Of a stretch of 64,000 nucleotides of DNA, positions 34,145 to 42,463 are shown one piece after another. This DNA is from CAXBBB01 sp963841855 (lineage in GTDB: Bacteria; Bacteroidota; Rhodothermia; Rhodothermales; BA12). A program made the translations under genes and the position numbers. The stretch is from contig CAWJEJ010000004.1 of NCBI GenBank assembly GCA_963841855.1, positions 310,001-374,000 of the forward strand, written 5' to 3'. The notes below the pieces were generated by a model. It made no database searches, was not told the origin of the DNA, and saw only the letters and a list, made by a program, of their open reading frames with translations. Every line of letters starts with the position of its first letter. The first letter of the stretch is position 1.

Positions 34145-35020
34145 CTAGACGGCGACGGGCGCTTTGATGGCCGGGTGGTGCTCGTAACCGACGACCTCGA
34201 AGTCGCCCGGCGTGTAACTGAACAGGTCGACAGCTTTGCGCAGGTTCAGTCTGGGTAGCGGGAGAGGCTCGCGCGCGAGTTGCTCGGCGACTTGGTCCAT
34301 GTGGTTCGAGTAGATGTGGCAGTCGCCGCCGCTCCACACGAACTCGCCCGGCTCCAAGTCGGCCTGCTGCGCCATCATGTGGACGAGCAGCGCGTACGAG
34401 GCGATGTTGAACGGCACGCCCAGAAAGCTGTCGGCGCTGCGCTGGTAGAGTTGGCACGACAGCTTGCCTTGGGCGACGTAGAACTGGAACAGCAGGTGGC
34501 ACGGAGGTAACGCCATACCGCTGATCTCGGCGGGCTGCCACGCAGTCACGAGCAAGCGGCGGCTGTCGGGATTGGTCTTGATCGCATCCATCACCTGGGC
34601 CAACTGATCCGTCACGCTGCCGTCGGCGCCCTGCCAGCGGCGCCACTGCTTGCCATAGACCGGCCCCAGCTCGCCCCACTGAGCAGCGAAATCGGCATCG
34701 TCGACGATGCGCTGCTCGAACGCGCGCTGGTCGATGGGCTCGCCCGTCGCCTGGCGGTAGCGCTTGAGCGGCCAATCGGTCCAGATGCGGACGCCGTCTT
34801 GCAACAGGCTGCGGATGTTGGTCTCGCCCCGGACGAACCACAGCAACTCGCCGATCACGCTCTTGAGGTGGACGCGCTTGGTCGTGACGACGGGCAATCC
34901 CTGGCTCAGATCGAAACGCATCTGGTAGCCGAAGACGCTCCGCGTGCCCGTCCCGGTTCGGTCGCCCTTGTCGACGCCGGTATCCATAATATGCTGCAAG
35001 TAGTCGAGGTAGGTGCGCAT
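34145..35020 (-). CDS. thyA: Thymidylate synthase
   Basis: 291 residues; methylates dUMP to dTMP using methylene-tetrahydrofolate. Start at 35020 (MRTYLDYLQHIMDTGVDKGD) aligns with the family; an ATG 11 codons upstream (35053) is also possible. The catalytic Cys is in LPPCHLLFQFYV, with DRTGTGT, SCQLYQRSADSFLGVPFNIA and the C-terminal HPAIKAPVAV intact. It forms a tight operon with folA, which recycles its folate product. Confidence 0.96.
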   Translation of the reverse strand: MRTYLDYLQHIMDTGVDKGDRTGTGTRSVFGYQMRFDLSQGLPVVTTKRVHLKSVIGELLWFVRGETNIRSLLQDGVRIWTDWPLKRYRQATGEPIDQRAFEQRIVDDADFAAQWGELGPVYGKQWRRWQGADGSVTDQLAQVMDAIKTNPDSRRLLVTAWQPAEISGMALPPCHLLFQFYVAQGKLSCQLYQRSADSFLGVPFNIASYALLVHMMAQQADLEPGEFVWSGGDCHIYSNHMDQVAEQLAREPLPLPRLNLRKAVDLFSYTPGDFEVVGYEHHPAIKAPVAV

Positions 35021-35086
35021 CGGGCGGAAATCAGAGTGAAAGCGGCGCGCCATCGGAGCACGCAGCGGATCGGAGGGTTAGCCTGG

Positions 35087-35094
35087 CCAAGATA
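35087..35094 (-). promoter_or_regulatory. -7 box (TATCTTGG) for thyA-folA
   Basis: TATCTTGG on the minus strand, identical to the box before tRNA-Pro, gives a start near 35081 and a leader of 28 nt to the ATG at 35053 or 61 nt to the one at 35020. Confidence 0.5.
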
Positions 35095-35111
35095 CCCAAC
35101 CCCCGTCAGCC

Positions 35112-35372
35112 GTGGATCCCAACCTCCATCAGAAGCAAGGCATCAACCACATGGAAAAGGTGCTCGGCTACGCGCCGTTCGTCGCCGAAGGGCGAGCCGC
35201 GACGGTGCACCTGACGGCCGAGGACTGGCACGTCGTCGCCGACACGCTCTTCGCCATGGACACGCCGCGCGAGATGCTGCCCGGCGCGATCCAAGAGTTC
35301 GCGCTCGTCAACGAGAACCAGTCGATCACCTTCCAGACGGCCGACTACGACATCACCATTGACAAGCTGTAG
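35112..35372 (+). CDS. Small conserved-looking protein of unknown function
   Basis: 86 residues from the first ATG, or 73 from MEKVLGYAP at 35151. The sequence is well mixed and acidic, without signal peptide or membrane segment (WHVVADTLFAMDTPREMLPG, FQTADYDITIDKL). Codon use matches neighbouring genes, and the opposite strands lack a better frame, so it is likely real. It is divergent from thyA and convergent with the lipoprotein gene. Family not recognised. Confidence 0.6.
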   Translation: MDPNLHQKQGINHMEKVLGYAPFVAEGRAATVHLTAEDWHVVADTLFAMDTPREMLPGAIQEFALVNENQSITFQTADYDITIDKL

Positions 35373-35375
35373 CGG

Positions 35376-36170
35376 TCAGTCTCGTTGTGCCTCGAACCGC
35401 GCGGCCAGTCCGTGTCCTCCATATTGGGCGAAGACACTGAGCGTCCCCGATTGGGGCACGACGACCTGTAGCGAGTCGGCCGTTTTAATGGCGATGCGGT
35501 TTTCGCTCCGGCTCACACCCAACATCCGAACCGGCTCGCGGATCACCCACTCAATCTGTGTGAAGGCGGAAGGCGAAAGCGGTTCCCCTGTCATCCTGTT
35601 CTCCAGCTGCGCGCGCAGCACGATGGTATCGCCCACCGCGAAGCCGGAAGGCTCAGCGGACAGGCGCTCTATCCAGTCCCAGTTCGAGGCTGCAAATGTG
35701 GTGTCGGATGGACGCGTCGTCTCGTCGCCCACCGATACGGAGAATGTGACAGGCGCAGACAGCCGACGCGGGTATGAACTATGCCCTCCCGTCGTGCTCG
35801 TTTCGTCAAAGGCAGACGCCTCTACGGTGACGGGGTTCGACAGACGATTGCCCCGCACGATGAGCACGTCGTTGCCATACGTCCGCACTTCGACCGACGG
35901 ATCGCTCGCGCCCGCCCACGTGAGATAGGGGCCGCCGCTTCGAGGTGCGCCGCAGCCGCCGGGATTCTCCCCCATTGCGTTCGACCAGTAACGGTTCAGA
36001 TTGAGCACGACAGAACTGCCCGTCGCCACCGAGAAGGATTCAGCCGGCTGTGTGGGCACGACGATGTACTCCTGCCCTGCAGTTCCCATGCAGTTTAGGC
36101 CATCACATCCGCTCACGGACAGCCAGCAGAGTGCGACTGCTGATCCTAGAACCGAAACGGCTTTGCGCAT
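35376..36170 (-). CDS. Predicted lipoprotein of unknown function
   Basis: 264 residues from the ATG at 36170, which gives a lipoprotein signal (MRKAVSVLGSAVALCWLSV with lipobox VSGC). Downstream are beta-rich stretches such as AESFSVATGSSVVLNLNRYW, VTVEASAFDETS and TIVLRAQLENRMTGEPLSPS, reminiscent of bacterial Ig-like or cadherin-like modules. Several cysteines (CDGLNCMG, GGCGAP) follow the lipid anchor. No enzyme motif. Alone on its strand. Confidence 0.65.
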   Translation of the reverse strand: MRKAVSVLGSAVALCWLSVSGCDGLNCMGTAGQEYIVVPTQPAESFSVATGSSVVLNLNRYWSNAMGENPGGCGAPRSGGPYLTWAGASDPSVEVRTYGNDVLIVRGNRLSNPVTVEASAFDETSTTGGHSSYPRRLSAPVTFSVSVGDETTRPSDTTFAASNWDWIERLSAEPSGFAVGDTIVLRAQLENRMTGEPLSPSAFTQIEWVIREPVRMLGVSRSENRIAIKTADSLQVVVPQSGTLSVFAQYGGHGLAARFEAQRD

Positions 36171-36300
36171 GACTACTTCGTCGGTTTTTACAACGCGCTG
36201 ATCGCGCGGTCTGTACAAGCTAAGCTATCCACTCCAAACGTCTACGCACTGGAACGACCGGAGCACGCGTTGCATATCGCGATCTCTCTATTCCCCCGAC

Positions 36301-37224
36301 ATGTCCCGATTCCTCGACGCCGAAGCCGCCGCCCGTCTCCAGTCGATGGAGGTGCGCGCCCGCCTGATCGTCGAGGGGTTCATCACGGGCATGCACCGCA
36401 GTCCGTATCACGGGTTTTCGGCCGAGTTCTCGTCGCATAGGGCCTACAACCGCGGCGACGAGTTGAGGCGACTCGACTGGAAGGTCCTGGCGCGCACCGA
36501 CAAACCGTTCGTCAAGCAGTACGAGGACGAGACGAACCTGCGCCACCACGTCGTCCTCGACACGTCGGCGTCGATGCGCTACGCCGGGGCCGCGCCGGTC
36601 ACCAAGCTCGAGTACGGCTGCTACCTGTCGGCGGCACTGCACGGGTTGATGCTCAAGCAGCGCGACGCGACTGGACTGATCGCGTTCGATGCGGGCCTGC
36701 ACACCGTCGTTCGCCCGTCCGCGCGTCCCAATCATCTGAACACGCTGCTCGTTCAACTCGAACGGCTCGCCGACAGCCCTCCTGCTCCTTCGCCGACGCA
36801 GACTGCTGCTGCCGCTTCGATTGACGCGCTGGCCGAGCGCATCGGACGCCGGGCGATGGTGACGATCGTCTCGGATCTCTACGAGAGCGCGCGCGATCCG
36901 ACCGAACTCTTGCGCGCGCTGCGCCGCCTGCGGAGTCAGGGCCACGAAGTCATCGTCTTCCACGTGCTCGACAGCCAGACCGAACGGATGCTCGACCTGG
37001 GCGACGGGCCCGTCCGCTTCGAGGACCTGGAGACTGGCGAGACGCTGACGCTCAACCCCGCGCACATCCGCGCGTCATACCAGACGCAGGCGCGCGCGTT
37101 CGCCGACGACTTCCGCAAAGGCTGCCGTGAGCAGCGCATCGACTTCGTCGATGTGGACGTGGCCGAGCCGTTCGCTCCCGCCCTGATGGCGTACCTCGTC
37201 AAGCGACGCAGCATGCGCGGGTGA
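36301..37224 (+). CDS. DUF58 domain-containing protein
   Basis: 307 residues with the DUF58 signature near residue 50 (SSHRAYNRGDELRRLDWKVL ARTDKPFVKQ region) followed by a vWA-like fold whose metal site reads LDTSASM (DxSxS). DUF58 proteins normally sit beside a MoxR-type AAA+ ATPase and vWA membrane proteins and act in protein maturation; here no such partner is in view, which is unusual. It is followed 40 bp later by the VF530-like gene on the same strand. Confidence 0.88.
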   Translation: MSRFLDAEAAARLQSMEVRARLIVEGFITGMHRSPYHGFSAEFSSHRAYNRGDELRRLDWKVLARTDKPFVKQYEDETNLRHHVVLDTSASMRYAGAAPVTKLEYGCYLSAALHGLMLKQRDATGLIAFDAGLHTVVRPSARPNHLNTLLVQLERLADSPPAPSPTQTAAAASIDALAERIGRRAMVTIVSDLYESARDPTELLRALRRLRSQGHEVIVFHVLDSQTERMLDLGDGPVRFEDLETGETLTLNPAHIRASYQTQARAFADDFRKGCREQRIDFVDVDVAEPFAPALMAYLVKRRSMRG

Positions 37225-37263
37225 CACCTCGTCGCGCCACCCGTCTCTATCCGAATCAGCCGC

Positions 37264-37494
37264 ATGACTCAGCCCAACAACCCGCTCCACGGCATCACAC
37301 TCGAAACGATTGTGCGCGAACTCGTCGATCACTTCGGATGGGAAGGACTGGGCGAGCACGTCCGCATCCGGTGCTTTACGCACGATTCGAGTGTAAAGTC
37401 GAGCTTGCGGTTTCTGCGCAAAACGCCATGGGCGCGCGACGAAGTCGAGAGCCTTTACCTCTACATGCGCCGCGAGCAGTCGCGGCGGACCTGA
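37264..37494 (+). CDS. VF530 family (DUF2132) small DNA-binding-like protein
   Basis: 76 residues. The text NPLHGITLETIVRELVDHFGWEGLG ... INIRCF-like segment IRCFTHDSSVKSSLRFLRKT PWAR and the closing VESLYLY are the VF530/DUF2132 signature; a structure of a Vibrio member was annotated as DNA-binding. Its role is not established. It may be cotranscribed with the DUF58 gene. Confidence 0.85.
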   Translation: MTQPNNPLHGITLETIVRELVDHFGWEGLGEHVRIRCFTHDSSVKSSLRFLRKTPWARDEVESLYLYMRREQSRRT

Positions 37495-37660
37495 TCGGAC
37501 GGTCGACGTCCTCGAAGCGGCCCTTCTGACAATAGGACTTACCACTTCGTGTGAATCCAAACTGCCTTTGCAGATGTGAAGGTGGTCACCGCGCTGCGTT
37601 TCGACTCGACACGACTTCTGGCGCTCAAGCCCGAGAGTTAGCGCTGCACTTTCCCCAACG

Positions 37661-37727
37661 TCATCCTGAGCCTGTCGAAGGATCTCCATGGTCCGACTTC
37701 GGGGATCCTTCGACAGGCTCAGGATGA
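37661..37727. repeat. Inverted repeat with 24-bp perfect arms
   Basis: Arms at 37661-37684 and 37704-37727 are exact reverse complements (starting TCATCCTGAGCCTGTCGAAG) around a 19-bp centre. It is one of the widespread CTGAGCCTGTCGAAGGATC intergenic elements. The surrounding gap 37495-37831 holds no gene; the promoter of the downstream peptide-ligase-like cluster should lie between 37728 and 37831. Confidence 0.7.
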
Positions 37728-37831
37728 GAAAAAGAGATGCATAGCATTTCTCTGAATCAGTATCACAACGCCCATAGACGATTGCCCGTCACACCCACCA
37801 GCGCTGCGATCTCGCACCCCGACCTGACGAC

Positions 37832-38636
37832 ATGACCCCGTTCGAACTCACCCTCGGCGCTGGCCCACTCGTCGCGGCAGCGGTCCACGATGGCCACACA
37901 ATTTCTACCGATACCCTTCCGCACGTCGCCCTGCCGGATCTGGAGCGTCTGCGCGAGGAAGATCCCTTCACGGGCGAGCTTGTGACCGTCGCCCCGACGC
38001 GCATCGTAGGCACGCACTCCCGTTTCGAGGTGGACCTGAGCCGCCCACCCGAGCGGTCGATCTACAAAACGCCCGACGACGCCTGGGGCCTGACCGTCTG
38101 GAAGCAAGAGGTGCCCCACCTGGTCGTCGAGCAGTCGACCGCGATGTATGCGGCGTTCTACGACTGCGCTCGGCCGCGTGCTGGATGACAAAGTGCAGAG
38201 TCATGGTGCAGTCATCGTCTACGACCTCCACGCTTACAACCACCGCCGCGACGGACCTGACGGCGACATCGCAGATCCCAGATTGAACCCCGAAGTCAAC
38301 CTAGGCACGGGGACGATGGCCGACCGCGCGCGCTGGGCAGACGTAGTCGACGGCTTCATGGCCGACCTGCGCGATGGCGCGCGCGATGCCGGAATGGAAG
38401 GCCTCGACGTGCGCGAAAACGTAAAGTTCGAAGGCGGACAGGTCGGCAAGTGGATCCACGAGCGGTACGGTCGAGACGCCTGCGTGCTGTCCATCGAGTT
38501 CAAGAAGACATTCATGGACGAGTGGAGCGGCGAGCCCGACCGTGCCCATCTCGACCGCCTGCGCGCCGCGCTCGGCTACGCCGTTGGGGGCACGCTGCGC
38601 CGGTTCGAAGCCGTCACTTCTCGGTCCGTAGCATGA
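37832..38636 (+). pseudogene. N-formylglutamate amidohydrolase-like gene with a one-base frameshift
   Basis: Two overlapping frames make one protein of about 267 residues. The first (from ATG 37832, MTPFELTLGAGPLVAAAVHD) contains GTHSRFEVDLSRP and runs to VEQSTAMYAAFYD; then an extra T at about 38165 shifts the frame. Continuing in the new frame gives ALGRVLDDKVQSHGAVIVYD, followed by LHAYNHRRDG, the FGase-type metal/catalytic segment, and the closing CVLSIEFKKTFMDEWSG. The stop overlaps the ATG of the next gene (ATGA at 38633-38636), as expected of an intact operon, which argues for a recent mutation or a sequencing error rather than old decay. The family hydrolyses N-acylated acidic amino acids or peptides. 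Confidence 0.75.
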
Positions 38637-40543
38637 GTCAGGCAGCCCACGCTTCGCTCCTCGACCGCCTGGAAGCCGCACTCGCCGCCAGCGAGCCGTT
38701 CCGCACCGACCTCTCCGCTGGCGGGAGCGTTTTCGTCGACTATGCCGCGCCGCTGCTCGTCGTCCACCGCTGCCCCGACACGTCGGACGGCGACCCGGCG
38801 CGCGACGCCATAGCCGCCTGTTCGGAAGCGCACAGCCTGGCGACCGTGGGCCCGGCGTCCGTCATCGACTCCAGCGGAGCAGACGGCGACACGCCCGCGC
38901 TCGTGCAGGCTATCGCGGCGCGCATCGCCGACGCTGGCGGCGCCGTATTGGTGGTCGAGGTCTGGTCGCCGCTCGACCTGGAAGACGACGACGACATCGA
39001 CCCGTTCGACCGCCGTCCCGGCTTCACCCTCTTCGTGCCCGCCGCCGACGGCCCCGTCTGCGACGCCGCCGCTTCGCTTCGCGACGCGCTCTCCGGCATC
39101 GAGATCTCCAATCAGGGCGCCGACGTGGCCGAGGTGTCCGTAGACGCACCTGCGCCGCCGGGCCGACTCCCCTTGCTGACCAAACCCAGCGAGACCGTCG
39201 CCCTGCTTGGCCTAGCTGCCGACGCTATTTACATCAACGGACGCGAAGGCGAGTTCTATCCGGGCGTGCTGGCCGAGCTTCGCGCTGCACTCGCTCCCGC
39301 GCTCGACCGCGCCGCGTGGACGTTTGCACGTGCTGCTGGTGCGCCGACTCTTGAGCGCCCAAGCTGGATCGGCAGGCGCCATCTCGAAGCCGCTGCCGAA
39401 GTCGTCGACCGAGGATTGGGCGTGTGCAGCGCTGCGTTTGGCTTTCTGCTCCAGGTGACGCCCGTCAATGGCGCCGCAGCCTGGGAGCAGTTCAAGACCG
39501 GCGGTCGAAAATCGGCGCCCGAATTGCTCTACCGTCCGCTCACGTTCGACCCCGACGCCGTCCGGCGCAAGCTGTTCACTCTCCCGCTCGAACGCGTCGA
39601 CGATCCCGTCGTGGCCGACCTGCTCCGCGAAAGGCGCGACGAAACCGCGGCCAAGATCCAGATGATCCTGGACATCGAGACGCCGTCGTTTCTGCCGGGC
39701 AGCATCGCCCTTTACGGTGCGCCGGACGAGGACTTGCTCGCCCTAGCGCACGAACTGATCGCTCACCTTCCCGAATCACCTGCCGAGGGCGTCGAGCAAG
39801 TCGGTGCAACCGTATTCGCTGCCCACGCGCGGGCCGAGGTCGAGCACCTTCAGGCGCAGTGGGACGGCGTCGACGCAACCGTCGAGATCCGGCAGGACAT
39901 GCTGGGCGGGCTGATGGTGTCGAGCGGGCAACTCTTCGTCGGCGGGCGCGCGAGTATTCCGGCTCCACGCGTCCAGGCCCTGCTCGCGCACGAAGTCGGC
40001 ACCCACGTGCTGACGTATTACAACGGCAAGGCGCAGCCGCTCCGCATCCTCCAGCACGGCATGGCGAACTACGAAGGTCTGCAAGAGGGCATCGCCGTGC
40101 TGAGTGAGTGGCTGGTGGGCGGCCTGAATGGGGGGCGGTTTCGCACACTCGCCGCCCGCGTCATCGGTGCCGACGCGCTGGCACGCGGCTCCATCTTCCC
40201 CGAAACGGTCCAGGTGCTCCGCGATGCCGCTGGTCTCACGTCGCGCTCCGCCTTCAACGTCGCCCTGCGGTTGCATAGGGGCGGCGGACTCACCAAAGAC
40301 CTCATCTACCTGCGCGGTTTGCGCGATCTGCTCGCCTACCTCGCTGATGGCGGCGACTTTTGGCCCTTGCTCGCTGGGAAAATGGGTTTGCATCAACTCC
40401 CAGCTCTACGGGCGCTCACCGAGCGCGGCATTCTGCTGCCTCCGCGCGTCCGTCCCCGCTGGTCGTCCGACCCCGAAGCGCTCGCCCGCCTCGACCGCGC
40501 GCGGCAGGGTGTTACCGTGCTGGACCTCGTCTTGGAGGCCTGA
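38633..40543 (+). CDS. DUF1704 / QEGLA-motif predicted metallopeptidase
   Basis: 636 residues. This is the family often named flavohemoglobin-expression-modulating QEGLA-motif protein. The motif appears as LQEGIAVLSEW near residue 484, and 30 residues before it is HEVGTH (H453, E454, H458), the atypical HExxxH zinc motif shared with eukaryotic tubulin tyrosine carboxypeptidases of the MATCAP group; the Glu in QEG would be the third ligand. The N-terminal ~150 residues are a less conserved domain. It is the middle gene of a three-gene operon with an FGase-like and an ATP-grasp gene, so it probably trims or releases a peptide made by the latter; this is inference. Confidence 0.85.
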   Translation: MSQAAHASLLDRLEAALAASEPFRTDLSAGGSVFVDYAAPLLVVHRCPDTSDGDPARDAIAACSEAHSLATVGPASVIDSSGADGDTPALVQAIAARIADAGGAVLVVEVWSPLDLEDDDDIDPFDRRPGFTLFVPAADGPVCDAAASLRDALSGIEISNQGADVAEVSVDAPAPPGRLPLLTKPSETVALLGLAADAIYINGREGEFYPGVLAELRAALAPALDRAAWTFARAAGAPTLERPSWIGRRHLEAAAEVVDRGLGVCSAAFGFLLQVTPVNGAAAWEQFKTGGRKSAPELLYRPLTFDPDAVRRKLFTLPLERVDDPVVADLLRERRDETAAKIQMILDIETPSFLPGSIALYGAPDEDLLALAHELIAHLPESPAEGVEQVGATVFAAHARAEVEHLQAQWDGVDATVEIRQDMLGGLMVSSGQLFVGGRASIPAPRVQALLAHEVGTHVLTYYNGKAQPLRILQHGMANYEGLQEGIAVLSEWLVGGLNGGRFRTLAARVIGADALARGSIFPETVQVLRDAAGLTSRSAFNVALRLHRGGGLTKDLIYLRGLRDLLAYLADGGDFWPLLAGKMGLHQLPALRALTERGILLPPRVRPRWSSDPEALARLDRARQGVTVLDLVLEA

Positions 40544-40642
40544 CCTTTTTTTACTCGCGGACCTCTGCACACCATCGCAGAGACCGATCTCTTTATCCGG
40601 CACTGATTCCGCGTGTCGCTCTCTTCTCAACTTCCCTCGACT

Positions 40643-41686
40643 ATGCGCATCGCCTTTCTCATCAACAGCTACGAGACCGAGAAATCGGGCTACACCACCA
40701 CGCGCCTGGCGCTCGCCGCGCACCGTCGCGGGCACGACGTGCGCTATCTCACCGTCGAGGACTTCGTGTGCGAGTCCGACGAGTCGCTCCAGGTCCGAGT
40801 GCGCGCGCCGGGCGGCACGTACAAGACCATCAAGACGCTGCACGAGAGCATCTGCGGCAGCGAGGCCACGACCGAGGTGATCCCCGTCGAGGACCTCGAC
40901 GTAATCGTTCTCCGCAACGATCCCTCGGACGACTCGGCGCACCGCCCGTGGGCGCAGTCGGCGGGCGTCGTGTTCGGACAGATGGCGGCGATGCGCGGCG
41001 TGTTGGTTGTCAACAACCCGGACGGGCTGGCCAAAGCGGTCAACAAGGTCTATTTCCAGCGTTTCCCCGAAGCCGCGCGCCCGATGACGCTCATCACGCG
41101 CCACGAGGACGACGTCAATCGCTTCCTGGACGAGAACGGCGGCGACGCGGTCTTGAAGCCGTTCCAGGGATCGGGCGGCGACGGCGTCTTCGTGATCCGC
41201 GGCGACGACCGCGCCAACCTGAACCAGATCTTCGAGTCGGTCAGCCGCAACGGCTACGTCGTGTGCCAGGAGTATCTGGCGGACGCCGTCGGCACGGACA
41301 TCCGCATGTTTCTGATCAACGGAAGGCCGCTCGTGCGCGACGGCGTCTACGCAGCGTTTCGCCGCCGCTCGTCCGGCGAGGACATTCGCAGCAACATCAG
41401 CGCGGGCGGCTCGGTCGAACCGGCCGAGATCACCGACCTGGAGTTAAAGTTGGCCGAACTGGTCCGCCCCCAACTCGTCGCCGACGGCATGTTCATGGTC
41501 GGCCTCGACATCGCGGGCACACACCTCCTGGAAGTCAACGTATTCAGCCCCGGCGGACTGGGCAGCATCGAGAGCGTCACTGGCGTCGACTTCACGGACG
41601 ACGTGATCGAGTCGCTGGAAGTCAAGGTGATGGCGCAGGCCAACTACAAGCAGCAGTTCAGCAACACCGCCCTGGCGACGTTGTGA
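40643..41686 (+). CDS. Glutathione-synthetase-like ATP-grasp ligase
   Basis: 347 residues. The ATG at 40643 (MRIAFLINSYETEKSGYTTT) is chosen; a GTG at 40613 is also in frame. An N-terminal pre-ATP-grasp half precedes the ATP-grasp core: VLKPFQGSGGDGVFVI (nucleotide loop), VVCQEYLADAVGTDIRMFLI (acidic residues), and LLEVNVFSPGGLGSIE with the Glu and Asn that bind Mg2+. It resembles GshB/RimK enzymes, which form peptide-like amide bonds from a carboxylate and an amine with ATP. It follows the DUF1704 gene by 100 bp. Substrate unknown; a gamma-glutamyl or alpha-amino ligation is likely from family knowledge. Confidence 0.88.
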   Translation: MRIAFLINSYETEKSGYTTTRLALAAHRRGHDVRYLTVEDFVCESDESLQVRVRAPGGTYKTIKTLHESICGSEATTEVIPVEDLDVIVLRNDPSDDSAHRPWAQSAGVVFGQMAAMRGVLVVNNPDGLAKAVNKVYFQRFPEAARPMTLITRHEDDVNRFLDENGGDAVLKPFQGSGGDGVFVIRGDDRANLNQIFESVSRNGYVVCQEYLADAVGTDIRMFLINGRPLVRDGVYAAFRRRSSGEDIRSNISAGGSVEPAEITDLELKLAELVRPQLVADGMFMVGLDIAGTHLLEVNVFSPGGLGSIESVTGVDFTDDVIESLEVKVMAQANYKQQFSNTALATL

Positions 41687-41911
41687 ACCCAAATTCGCGG
41701 CTCCTGGCACGTCCGTTTTCCGTCATTCTCCGACGTTGCCCGGCAGGACGGCGAGGAGACGAAATCGCTACACTCCGATGTGTGCCGTCTGTGAAGTTCG
41801 ACGAAATCGTTGGCGGTTTAGAGGCATTTTACGAATCCTAGCCGCACGATTCGACCGCGCTCTACGATTAAGCACGACGCCGATACCTCATCCCTTCTCG
41901 CCGCACGCTCT

Positions 41912-42463
41912 ATGCAAGTCCTCCCCGATGCTCCCCCCGTGAGCGTGACGATCACGGTCAACGGCGAGGCGCGCGACCTCTCGCTCGACCCGCGCGCGAG
42001 CTTGCTCGACACGCTCCGACTTGGCCTCGACCTCAACGGCTCCAAAAAAGGCTGCAACCAGGGCGCGTGCGGCGCCTGCACGGTCCTGCTCGACGGCGAG
42101 CGCGTCAATGCCTGCCTCGTCCTGGCGGTGACCTGCGACGGACAGGACGTGACGACGATCGAGGGGTTGGGAACGCCGGACAACCTGTCGCCGATGCAGG
42201 ATGCGTTCGTCGAGCACGACGGATTCCAGTGCGGCTACTGCACGTCGGGGCAGATTCTCTCGGGCGTCGCGCTGATCCGCGAGGTCGCCCAAGGACAGCC
42301 GAGCGTCGTCGACGTGGATGCTGCGCCGAGTTCGGTCGCTGATCTGTCGGACGAGGAGTTGTCCGAGCGGATGAGCGGCAACATCTGTCGCTGCGGCGCC
42401 TACCCCGGCATCCGCGCCGCCCTGCGCCACGCCGCGCACACTTCTCAGCTCGCATCGGCATGA
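41912..42463 (+). CDS. Molybdenum hydroxylase small subunit, two [2Fe-2S] clusters (PaoA-like)
   Basis: 183 residues. The ferredoxin-type cluster ligands are in GCNQGACGACTVLLDG plus the Cys of RVNACL; the second cluster ligands are in FQCGYCTSGQ and NICRCGAYPG. It carries electrons between the Mo cofactor and FAD in an aldehyde or xanthine oxidoreductase. Unlike E. coli PaoA there is no Tat signal, so the enzyme is likely cytoplasmic. First gene of a five-gene operon with 4-bp or longer overlaps. An insert (residues ~130-150) between the last two cluster motifs is longer than usual. Confidence 0.93.
   Translation: MQVLPDAPPVSVTITVNGEARDLSLDPRASLLDTLRLGLDLNGSKKGCNQGACGACTVLLDGERVNACLVLAVTCDGQDVTTIEGLGTPDNLSPMQDAFVEHDGFQCGYCTSGQILSGVALIREVAQGQPSVVDVDAAPSSVADLSDEELSERMSGNICRCGAYPGIRAALRHAAHTSQLASA

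Noticed and set aside
36220..37065. 281-codon frame on the minus strand
   Set aside because: Antisense to the DUF58 gene, which has clear family motifs; the shadow has none.
40360..41841. 493-codon frame on the plus strand
   Set aside because: An out-of-frame reading of the DUF1704 end and the ATP-grasp gene, full of Arg and Pro as GC-rich shadow frames are.
41687..41911. Molybdenum-cofactor riboswitch before the hydroxylase operon
   Set aside because: The 225-bp leader shows no arrangement resembling the known Moco RNA motif; it is probably an ordinary promoter region.
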